A DNA stretch of 14,434 nt from CADEFF01 sp964569315 (lineage in GTDB: Bacteria; Pseudomonadota; Alphaproteobacteria; Dongiales; Dongiaceae): contig CAZMUZ010000096.1 in NCBI GenBank assembly GCA_964569315.1, forward strand, positions 1 through 14,434, given 5' to 3'. Of this stretch, positions 5,761-12,317 are shown one piece after another. Below the pieces are notes generated by a model. It ran no database searches, had not been told where the DNA came from, and worked only from the letters and a program-made list of their open reading frames with translations. Position numbers and translations under genes: made by a program. Numbering within the stretch: position 1 is the stretch's first letter; every line of letters begins with the position of its first letter.

Positions 5761-6879
5761 ATGGCCGACACACGCGAGCGAAACCCGGCGCCGACAGGAA
5801 GCCGGGGGCTGGAATTCAGGGGGCTCAGCAAGCATTACGGACCGGTTCGCGCGGTCGACAATGTCGACCTGCAGGTGCCGCGCGGCGAGTTCCTGACCTT
5901 GCTGGGGCCCTCCGGCTCCGGCAAGACCACCATGCTGATGATGATCGCCGGCTTCATCCAGCCGAGCTCGGGCGACATCCTGCTCGACGAGCGCGTCATC
6001 ACGCAGCTCCCGCCCGAGCGCCGCAATTTCGGCATGGTGTTCCAGGGCTATGCGCTGTTCCCGCATCTCTCGGTCTTCGACAACGTCGCCTTTCCGCTCA
6101 AGGTGCGCCGCAAGCCGGGCGAGGACGTCAAGCGCGAGGTTGCCCGCGCGCTCGAGCTGGTGCAGCTCCAGGCGCTTGCCGACCGCATGCCGCGCCAGCT
6201 TTCCGGCGGGCAGCAGCAGCGCGTGGCGCTCGCCCGCGCGCTCGTCTTCACGCCCGAGATCCTGCTGCTGGACGAGCCGCTGGGCGCGCTCGACCGCAAG
6301 CTTCGGCAGGAGGTGCAGATCGAGCTGAAGCAGCTTCACGAGCGGATCAAGACGACCTTCGTCTATGTGACGCACGACCAGGAAGAAGCGCTTTCCATGT
6401 CGGACCGCATCGCCATCGTGCGAGACGGCCGCTTCGTCCAGATCGGCAGCCCGGCGGCGCTCTACGAGCGACCGGCGACGCGCTTCGTGGCGGGCTTCCT
6501 CGGCGAGAGCAACTTCATCAAGGGCAGCGTCGCCGAGAAGCAGGGCGGCGGCTTCACCTACAGCAGCGGCGGCCAGAGCTTCCGCCAGCAGAGCCGCGCC
6601 AACGGCATCGCGATCGGCGACGACGTGCTGCTCGCGATGCGGCCGGAGAAGGTCGGCGTCAGCGTCGATCGGCCCGAAAACTATGCCAACCGCGTGTCGG
6701 GCCGGGTGGCGAGCTGGAACTATTTCGGCGCCAATTTCCATTTCACGGTCGAGACCGGCGAGCTCGGCCGGATCGCCGCCACCTGCCCCGCCTGGCGCAT
6801 GGCGATGGAGCCGCGGAACGAGATGGCGCTGTGGCTCGGCTGGGACGACGACGCCGCGGTGGTGGTGAAGGACGACTGA
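5761..6879 (+). CDS. potA: ABC transporter ATP-binding protein, polyamine type (PotA-like)
   Basis: This is the ATPase subunit of a spermidine/putrescine-type importer. The 372-residue product has an N-terminal ABC domain and a C-terminal TOBE-like regulatory domain (about 250-370). Motifs: Walker A GPSGSGKTT (49-57), Q-loop Gln at 95 in FQGYALFPH, signature LSGGQQQRVALARAL (147-161), Walker B ILLLDEP (167-173), D-loop LGALD, and the switch His205 in THDQEEA. All catalytic residues are present, so it should be active. It would pair with the PotD, PotB and PotC homologues at 9511-12317, although it is separated from them by two genes on the opposite strand. The start has no close Shine-Dalgarno. 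It ends 10 bp from the end of the convergent Rieske gene, with no obvious terminator between them. The exact substrate cannot be told from the ATPase. Confidence 0.93.
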   Translation: MADTRERNPAPTGSRGLEFRGLSKHYGPVRAVDNVDLQVPRGEFLTLLGPSGSGKTTMLMMIAGFIQPSSGDILLDERVITQLPPERRNFGMVFQGYALFPHLSVFDNVAFPLKVRRKPGEDVKREVARALELVQLQALADRMPRQLSGGQQQRVALARALVFTPEILLLDEPLGALDRKLRQEVQIELKQLHERIKTTFVYVTHDQEEALSMSDRIAIVRDGRFVQIGSPAALYERPATRFVAGFLGESNFIKGSVAEKQGGGFTYSSGGQSFRQQSRANGIAIGDDVLLAMRPEKVGVSVDRPENYANRVSGRVASWNYFGANFHFTVETGELGRIAATCPAWRMAMEPRNEMALWLGWDDDAAVVVKDD

Positions 6880-6889
6880 CCTTAGGCGC

Positions 6890-7957
6890 TCAGCGCGCCG
6901 CGGCCCGCAGCTCCGCCGGCCGTTCCGTCTCGCCTTCGAGCGCTTCCCTGACCAGTGCCTGGAATCGCGCGACGTGGGTTTCCTGCTTCGGCGAGAGAAA
7001 GCCTGTCCGGTACACCCCGGCCGCGAAATTCGCCTGCACCGTCTCGCAGATGCCGAGATCCTCGCGCACGATGGCCTGCGCCCACGCGAAAGCGTCGGCG
7101 CGATCCTGCTGCGGCAGGCCGCGATACCAGGCCCAGCTCGTCGATTTGAGGCCGCCCGGCCCCATCGGCTCGACCCGCTCCGCCTTGAAGCCGCGCTCGC
7201 CGATCACCGTCTGGAAGCCCGGAAAGCGGTAGAACCAGATGCCGCGCGCACCGCGGAGCGAGGAGCCGTCATTGCGGTAGCCGACGTCGAACACCACGAG
7301 CTTCCCGTCGTCGAGCGAATAGATCTTCACATCGCCCGGCTCCACCGCCTGGGTCAGGCGACGATGCACGAAAGGCAGGTGGTAGCCTTCGACCGTGTTG
7401 TCGCAATAGGCCTTCCAGTTGGCCGCGCCCGTCACGACGAAGCTGTCGAAATACTCCATCTCGGGGGCCACCGGAAAATCGCGGCAGAGATCCGGAATCG
7501 AGCCGAGCCACGACACGAGATCGGGGGCCGCCTCGTCGATCGCGACGAAGACGAGGCCGCGCCACAGATCGACCCGGACCGGGAAGAGCCCGTGCTTCGC
7601 CGGATCGAATCCGGGAAGCTCGCCGAAGTTCGGCGTCTTCAGCAGATCGCCGGCATGGTCGTAGGTCCAGCCGTGATAGGGGCAGCGGATCGTGTTGCAG
7701 GTCCCCGCGCCGGGCTGGAAGAGCGCCGCCGCGCGATGCCGGCAGACATTGTGAAAGCCGCGCAGGATCCCGTCGGTGCCTCGGACGACGACGAGGGGCC
7801 AGCCATTGACGGTTTCGGCGCGCCAGGCGCCCGGTGCCGCGACTTCGTGCGCCGGCCCGAAGAGCGTCCAGTTCTTCGCGAAGATCGCGGCTCGCTCGCG
7901 GCGCAGCACCGCATCGTCCGTGTACCATTCGGGAGGCAGGGTGGCGATTCCGGTCAT
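6890..7957 (-). CDS. Rieske non-heme iron oxygenase, alpha subunit (GbcA-like)
   Basis: This is the terminal oxygenase component of an aromatic-ring-hydroxylating or N-demethylating dioxygenase. The 355-residue product has an N-terminal Rieske [2Fe-2S] domain (about 30-130) with CRH (C72, H74) and CPYHGW (C92, H95). The catalytic domain carries NWKAYCDNTVEGYH-x4-H: bridging Asp186, iron-ligand His193 and His198. The third ligand is probably Asp300 in REDLGICETVQ. That C-terminal motif and YRTGFLSPKQE resemble glycine betaine and choline/carnitine-type oxygenases (GbcA, CntA), suggesting a quaternary or N-methylated amine, but this is inference. I chose ATG at 7957 because residue 5 onward fits the family, while the upstream extension to 8068 does not; the Shine-Dalgarno is weak. 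No reductase gene is in the window, so electrons must come from a partner encoded elsewhere. Confidence 0.92.
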   Translation of the reverse strand: MTGIATLPPEWYTDDAVLRRERAAIFAKNWTLFGPAHEVAAPGAWRAETVNGWPLVVVRGTDGILRGFHNVCRHRAAALFQPGAGTCNTIRCPYHGWTYDHAGDLLKTPNFGELPGFDPAKHGLFPVRVDLWRGLVFVAIDEAAPDLVSWLGSIPDLCRDFPVAPEMEYFDSFVVTGAANWKAYCDNTVEGYHLPFVHRRLTQAVEPGDVKIYSLDDGKLVVFDVGYRNDGSSLRGARGIWFYRFPGFQTVIGERGFKAERVEPMGPGGLKSTSWAWYRGLPQQDRADAFAWAQAIVREDLGICETVQANFAAGVYRTGFLSPKQETHVARFQALVREALEGETERPAELRAAAR

Positions 7958-8031
7958 GGCGCGCTCGGTTTGCAGGGAGGCTTCCGGTGAAGCGGGCGGT
8001 CCGGGCGATTCTAGGACGCCCGGGCGCCGGC

Positions 8032-8053
8032 CGACAGTCGTCGATTGCTGTCG
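8032..8053. repeat. Short inverted repeat upstream of the Rieske gene
   Basis: CGACAG (8032-8037) and CTGTCG (8048-8053) form an inverted repeat with a 10-base centre, in the 177-bp gap between the RidA and Rieske genes. It could be an operator for the Rieske gene. The arms are short, so chance is likely. Confidence 0.25.
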
Positions 8054-8086
8054 ACCGACGGTGAGCATTCTTCAACGATGGCGTTC

Positions 8087-8127
8087 CGAAGGGCGGAAAC
8101 CCGCCCTCGAGCGGGTTCCGCCCTTCG
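8087..8127 (-). terminator. Strong hairpin after the RidA gene, probable terminator
   Basis: The arms at 8087-8104 and 8111-8127 pair over 17 bp with a single bulged A, closed by a six-base loop (CCTCGA). It begins eight bases after the RidA stop codon. There is no good T-run on either side, so it may be a terminator of the U-poor kind common in GC-rich genomes, or an mRNA 3'-end stabiliser. Either way it separates RidA from the downstream Rieske gene and suggests different expression levels. Confidence 0.6.
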
Positions 8128-8134
8128 CTTGCGA

Positions 8135-9361
8135 TCAGTCGGTCATGGCGATGATCTCGATCTCGATCATCATTCCGGGATAGGCGAGCGTCGGCAGCGG
8201 GACGCCGGTCGTCGCCGGCCCCGGCTCGGTGAAGCAGCCCGAGCGGATGCTGAGATTGTCCTGGAGCTGCTCGTAGGAAGCGCCGCCGCGATAGAAGGCG
8301 TTGACCTTCACCGTGTTGTCGAAACCGAGCCCGAAGCCGGCCAGCACCTTCGCGATGTTGTCCATCGAGATGCGGGTCTGCTTGACCAGGTCGTTCGGCT
8401 CGACGATGACGGCTTCGGACGTCATGGAGACCTGGCCGCCGACGAACAGCATCCGGCCGCACTTGATCCCGTGCTTGTAGGGCAGATGGAACGGCCAGTC
8501 CCAATGGCCGACCGGCCAGACATGCTCCCGCGGGAGGCGGCTGCCGTCGGTCCCGCGCATGGCGATGATGTCGGTGCGCGTCATGACGCCCGGCAGCGCG
8601 TGGCGGGGGATCGGAATGCCGGTCGCGGCCGGTCCCGGTTCGACGAAGTAGCGCGCGCGGGTGCGCGCGGCCCCCGACCAGTCCTCGACCGTGCCGGCGC
8701 CGGCGTAGAAGGTGTTGATCTTGACCGCGTCGTCGTGCGTGGCGCCGAGCTTGTTCAGCAGCGCCCCGATCGCATCCATCACGATCGCGCTCTGCGGCAC
8801 GATCTCGCCCGGCGAGCCGACCTTGCCATCGGCGCCGACCGCGCTGGTGCCGCCGACGAAGATCATCTCGCCGACGCGAAGCGCCTGGGAAAACGGCTTC
8901 GGCGGCGCCCAGAGGGTGGGGATCGACGCGGCCTGGCGCTCGAGGCGCTTGCCCTTCGCGCCCTTCATGGCGATCGCCTCGATCTCGACGATCATGCCGT
9001 CATAAGCGAGCGCCGGCACCGGCACGGCATGGATCACCGGGCCCGGCCCCGTCGCCGGCAGATGCCGGGCGATGTCCGCAAGGAACGCCGCCTCGTCGCG
9101 GCTGCCGTCGTTCTGGTAGAACGCCTGCAGCTTGACGACGTCGCCAAGATCGGCGTCGAGACCCGCCAGCACCTTGCCGATATGGGCCATCGCCTCGGCG
9201 GTCTGGCTCTTCAGGTCGTTCGCATGCAGCACCCGGCCGGAAGAATCGAGGTCGACCTGGCCTCCGACATACATGATGTCCCCGTCCCGAAGCCCGTGCT
9301 TGTGGGATGTGTGGAACGGCCAATCCCAATGGCCTTCCGGCCAACTATGCGTGCGCGTCAT
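8135..9361 (-). CDS. Triple RidA-domain (YjgF/YER057c/UK114) fusion protein
   Basis: RidA proteins are small (about 130 aa) homotrimers; many hydrolyse reactive enamine/imine intermediates. This 408-residue protein contains three RidA domains in one chain: about 1-133, 145-270 and 279-408. Each has the YVGGQ/FVGG-type strand (31-35, 168-171, 306-310), a central helix with VVKLQAFY / AVKINTFY / TVKVNAFY, and a terminal strand ending EIEAIAM / TDIIAM / EIEIIAM. Domains 1 and 3 share an aromatic GHWDWPF motif and are closer to each other than to domain 2. In my hand alignment none keeps the Arg of canonical RidA (Arg105 region, PARSC): the three read PVIHA, PAATG and PATTG. So imine deaminase activity is doubtful. 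The start follows GGGAG at six bases. It is divergent from potD, and a hairpin follows it. Confidence 0.9.
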   Translation of the reverse strand: MTRTHSWPEGHWDWPFHTSHKHGLRDGDIMYVGGQVDLDSSGRVLHANDLKSQTAEAMAHIGKVLAGLDADLGDVVKLQAFYQNDGSRDEAAFLADIARHLPATGPGPVIHAVPVPALAYDGMIVEIEAIAMKGAKGKRLERQAASIPTLWAPPKPFSQALRVGEMIFVGGTSAVGADGKVGSPGEIVPQSAIVMDAIGALLNKLGATHDDAVKINTFYAGAGTVEDWSGAARTRARYFVEPGPAATGIPIPRHALPGVMTRTDIIAMRGTDGSRLPREHVWPVGHWDWPFHLPYKHGIKCGRMLFVGGQVSMTSEAVIVEPNDLVKQTRISMDNIAKVLAGFGLGFDNTVKVNAFYRGGASYEQLQDNLSIRSGCFTEPGPATTGVPLPTLAYPGMMIEIEIIAMTD

Positions 9362-9510
9362 GGAATACTCCCGGTAATGCTGCGGCGCGGAACATTAGAC
9401 AGGCCATGGCGCGTTTTCCATGCCGATGTTAGGCTCCCTTCGGTTCGGCTGAGGCGGATCGGAGGTTCGCCGGCTGTAACCCAATCACAAATGCTGACAG
9501 GGGAGGAACT
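9362..9510. promoter_or_regulatory. Divergent control region between RidA and potD
   Basis: This 149-bp region must hold promoters for both the minus-strand RidA gene and the plus-strand potDBC-M20 operon. Both ends have good ribosome binding sites (GGGAG at 9368-9372 on the minus strand, GGAGG at 9502-9506 on the plus strand). An AACAT/ATGTT inverted pair (9391-9395 and 9426-9430) flanks a GCCATGGC palindrome. I could not identify convincing -35/-10 boxes. Confidence 0.4.
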
Positions 9511-10620
9511 ATGACTGCACCAAAATTCGGACAGGACTGCGTCGAGATCTGGCTCTCGGACCTGAAAGCCGGCCGGATCAATCGCCGCCAGTTCCTGACG
9601 GCCGCTGCGGCGGTCGGCGCCTCGCCGCTGCTGTTCTCCGCCGGCGACGCGCTCGCTGCGAAGCCCGCCCAGATCGTTCACTCGAATTTCGGCGGCGATG
9701 CCGTCACCTGCACCGGCGACCTCTACGGCAAGCCTTTCACCGCCGAGACCGGCATCAAGGTCGTGGTGGACGGCTCCGGCCCGCTCGAAGGCACCATCCA
9801 GCAGATGGTCGAGGCGGGCGCGACCACCTGGGATTGCTGCGATTCGGACTGCTTCTCGGCGATCCGGCTCGGCCACAAGAGCCTGCTCGAGCCGATCGAC
9901 TATTCGATCGTCGACAAGAGCAAGATCCTGGCACCCTACACCTACGACTATGGCGTGCTCGGCTACTGGTACAGCTTCGCGCTGACCTACGACACGACCA
10001 AGGTGCCCGGCGTGCCGACCTGGGTCGATTTCTTCGACGTCGAGAAGATGCCCGGCAAGCGCACGATGTGGAAGTGGATGAACGGTGCGCTGGAAGCCGC
10101 CCTGCTTGCGGACGGCGTCGCACCGCAGGATCTCTTCCCGCTCGATGTCGATCGCGCGCTGGCCAAGATCGACAGCATCATGGATCACATCGTGTTCTGG
10201 AGCGCCGGCGCCGAGAGCCAGCAGCTCTTCCTCGACGGCGAAGTGGTGATGGGCAATATCTGGCATACCCGTTCGACGATTCTCGAACGCGACACCAACG
10301 GGCGGGTTACCTGGAGCTGGGATCAGGCCATCGCCATGCCGGCCGGATGGGTCATCCCGAAGAACAACCCGGCGGGCGCCGAATGGGGCAATCGCTGGAT
10401 CGGCTTCATGCAGGATCCGAAGCTGCAGATCGAGGTGATGGGCTGCTTCGGCCAGGGCCCGGCGAACCCGGCCGCGGTCGATCTCATGACCCCGGAACAG
10501 CGCCGGCTCCACCCGGCCGCACCGGAGAACTTCGAGAAGCAGGTCGTGGCCGACACCTACTACTGGGCGGAAAACTACGACGACGTGCTGAACGCCTATC
10601 TCGACGCGATCTCGGCCTGA
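9511..10620 (+). CDS. potD: Polyamine-type ABC transporter substrate-binding protein (PotD-like), Tat signal
   Basis: This is the periplasmic binding protein of a spermidine/putrescine-class importer. The 369-residue product starts with a twin-arginine signal: NRRQFLT at 24-30, then a moderately hydrophobic stretch and a cleavage region near ALAAKPA (48-54). Export by Tat means it may be folded before secretion. The mature part shows the extracellular solute-binding (SBP_bac_8-like) layout: IVHSNFGGD near the start, FTAETGIKVVVDGSG, YDYGVLGYWYSFALTYDT and PAGWVIPKNNPAGAEWG. Aromatic residues in the cleft region (YWYSFALTYD, SAGAESQQLFLDGEV) fit binding of a cationic ligand, but the identity is open. 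It has a strong GGAGG four bases before ATG. It is the first gene of the potD-potB-potC-M20 operon; potB follows after 9 bp. Confidence 0.92.
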   Translation: MTAPKFGQDCVEIWLSDLKAGRINRRQFLTAAAAVGASPLLFSAGDALAAKPAQIVHSNFGGDAVTCTGDLYGKPFTAETGIKVVVDGSGPLEGTIQQMVEAGATTWDCCDSDCFSAIRLGHKSLLEPIDYSIVDKSKILAPYTYDYGVLGYWYSFALTYDTTKVPGVPTWVDFFDVEKMPGKRTMWKWMNGALEAALLADGVAPQDLFPLDVDRALAKIDSIMDHIVFWSAGAESQQLFLDGEVVMGNIWHTRSTILERDTNGRVTWSWDQAIAMPAGWVIPKNNPAGAEWGNRWIGFMQDPKLQIEVMGCFGQGPANPAAVDLMTPEQRRLHPAAPENFEKQVVADTYYWAENYDDVLNAYLDAISA

Positions 10621-10629
10621 CGCGTCTCG

Positions 10630-11508
10630 ATGACGGCCGGCGCCGGCAGCGTCGCTATCGGAACGGGGGGGACGCCGCGCATCGCGGTGTCCCCTTACGC
10701 CGTTCTGATCCTGCCGTTGCTGGCGCTGCTTCTCGCCCTCTATGCCTATCCGCTCGTCAAGGTGCTCTGGATCAGCTTCAGCGATCCTGAACTCGGCTTC
10801 GGCAATTACGAGAAGCTGATCACCGCGACCGGCATCCGGCGGATGCTGTGGACCACCTTCAAGGTCTGCATCATCACCACCAGCTTCTCGATGCTGTTCG
10901 GCTACATCGTGGCCTACGCCATGGCCCACGTCGCCGACCGCCATCGCTTGTGGATGATGCTGTTCGTGCTGGTGCCGTTCTGGGTTTCGGTGCTGGCTCG
11001 CGCCTTCTCCTGGACGACGCTTCTCGGCGACAAGGGCATCGTCAACACCGAGCTCACCGACTGGGGGCTCATCGACCAGCCCATCCCGATGATGCGCAAT
11101 CAGCTCGGCGTGCTGATCGGCATGGTGCATTACATGGTGCCCTACGCCGTGCTGCCGCTCTATGCGGCGATGCGCGGCATCGACCCGCGCGTGGTGAGCG
11201 CGGCGCGCGGCCTCGGCGCCGGTCCGTTCGAGGCCTTCTGGCGCGTGTTCCTGCCGTTGAGCCTGCCCGGCATCATCGCGGCCGGCGTGCTGGTCTTCAT
11301 CCTGACGCTGGGCTTTTTCGTCACGCCCGCGATTCTGGGCGGCGGCAAGACCCTGATGATCGCCGAATATATCAGCGCGCAGATCCTGACGACCGCCCGC
11401 TGGGGCGTGGGCTCGATGTGCGCCGTGGTGCTGCTGGCGCTCGTGTTCCTGCTGCTCGGCATCATGAGCCGGTTCGTCGATCTGCGCTCGCTCTTCGGAG
11501 CCAAATAG
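10630..11508 (+). CDS. potB: Polyamine-type ABC transporter permease (PotB-like)
   Basis: This is the first inner-membrane permease of the importer. The 292-residue product has about six membrane segments, starting with a long one at about 21-45 (YAVLILPLLALLLALYAYPL), and others near 78-98, 108-128, 160-180, 212-235 and 262-280. The cytoplasmic EAA-type loop that contacts PotA is SAARGLGAGPFEAFWRVFLP (190-209) followed by LSLPGI. The TPAILGGGKTLMIAEYI segment after the fifth helix is typical of PotB-type permeases. The order potD-potB-potC and the spacing (9 bp after potD, 1 bp before potC) show cotranscription. The start ATG has only a weak Shine-Dalgarno, as expected for a coupled downstream gene. 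Confidence 0.92.
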   Translation: MTAGAGSVAIGTGGTPRIAVSPYAVLILPLLALLLALYAYPLVKVLWISFSDPELGFGNYEKLITATGIRRMLWTTFKVCIITTSFSMLFGYIVAYAMAHVADRHRLWMMLFVLVPFWVSVLARAFSWTTLLGDKGIVNTELTDWGLIDQPIPMMRNQLGVLIGMVHYMVPYAVLPLYAAMRGIDPRVVSAARGLGAGPFEAFWRVFLPLSLPGIIAAGVLVFILTLGFFVTPAILGGGKTLMIAEYISAQILTTARWGVGSMCAVVLLALVFLLLGIMSRFVDLRSLFGAK

Positions 11509-11509
11509 C

Positions 11510-12317
11510 ATGCAGGGCGAACGCTATGGCTGGCGCTTCGTCCTGGTCCTGATCGCGGCCTGGACGGTCCTCGCCTATATGCTGCTGCCGATGTTCGCGG
11601 CGACGCCGGTCTCGCTCACGCCGGAGCGCTATCTCGCCATGCCGAAGGGCGAGATCTCGTTCCGGCACTACGAGAACCTCTTCACCAATCCGAAATGGCT
11701 GCATTCGATCTGGCAGAGCCTTTATATCGCCACCATCGCGACCGTGCTCGCGGTCGTGACCGGCACCCTCGCCGCGATCGGGCTCTGGCGCGTCTCCTCG
11801 CGCTATACCGAGCTGATCCGGGCCTTCATCCTGCTGCCGATCATCGTGCCGGCGATCGTGTCCGCGCTTGCCTTCTTCCGCGTCTTCGCCGAGATCGGCA
11901 TCCTCGATACCGTGCCGGGGGTGGTGCTCGCCCATACGATCCTGGCGGCGCCCTATGTCGTGATCACCGTCTCGACGTCGCTCGCCAATTTCGACCTCAA
12001 GCTCGAGCAGGCGGCGCGCAACCTCGGCTGCACCATGCGGGAGGCGCTCTGGCTCGTGGTGCTGCCCAACATCATGCCGGGCGTGCTCGCCGGCGCGGTC
12101 TTCGCGTTCATCCTTTCCTGGGACGAGATCGTGGTGACGCTCTTCGTCTCGCGGCTCAATGTCTTCACCCTNNNNNNNNNNGATGCGCGATCAGTACGAT
12201 CCGACCATCGCGGCCTGCGCCACCACGCTGATCCTGCTCACCGTCGCCTGCATCGTGATCCATCTGCTGACCAGCGCCGCGCGCCAGCGGCGGCTGAAAG
12301 CCACGGAGACGACCTGA
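11510..12317 (+). CDS. potC: Polyamine-type ABC transporter permease (PotC-like), interrupted by an assembly gap
   Basis: This is the second permease of the importer. The visible N-terminal 221 residues have membrane segments near 10-30, 68-92, 103-125, 138-158 and 190-210. The EAA-type loop is AARNLGCTMREALWLVVLP (168-186) followed by NIMPG. At 12172 a run of 10 N begins; after it, MRDQYDPTIAACATTLILL continues the family C-terminus with the last membrane segment and ends at TGA 12315-12317. The two parts are in different frames as written, because the N run is not a true length. Family sequences carry about seven residues between the Leu before the gap and this segment, so roughly 20 real bases are missing. 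The gene is therefore probably intact (about 272 aa). GGAG lies nine bases before the start. The stop overlaps the next ATG by one base. Confidence 0.9.
12172..12181. other. Assembly gap (10 N) inside potC
   Basis: Ten unknown bases interrupt the permease gene. As written they put the two halves out of frame by one base; a true length of 9 + 3n - 1 bases (for example 20 or 21 once the flanking Leu and Met codons are placed) would restore it. Strictly, the gap must be 2 more than a multiple of 3 longer than shown. Confidence 0.98.

Noticed and set aside
6880..6899. Bidirectional terminator between convergent potA and the Rieske gene
   Set aside because: Only a 5-bp GGCGC/GCGCC pairing is seen, with no T-run; too weak in this GC-rich DNA.
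7958..8068. N-terminal extension of the Rieske protein
   Set aside because: The 37 extra residues do not resemble the family, and they run into the intergenic region holding the inverted repeat.
9358..11511. 717-codon open frame on the minus strand
   Set aside because: It lies antisense to potD and potB, both of which have clear family motifs. Its product is rich in His, Arg, Asp and Ala with no recognisable domain, as expected of a shadow frame in GC-rich DNA.
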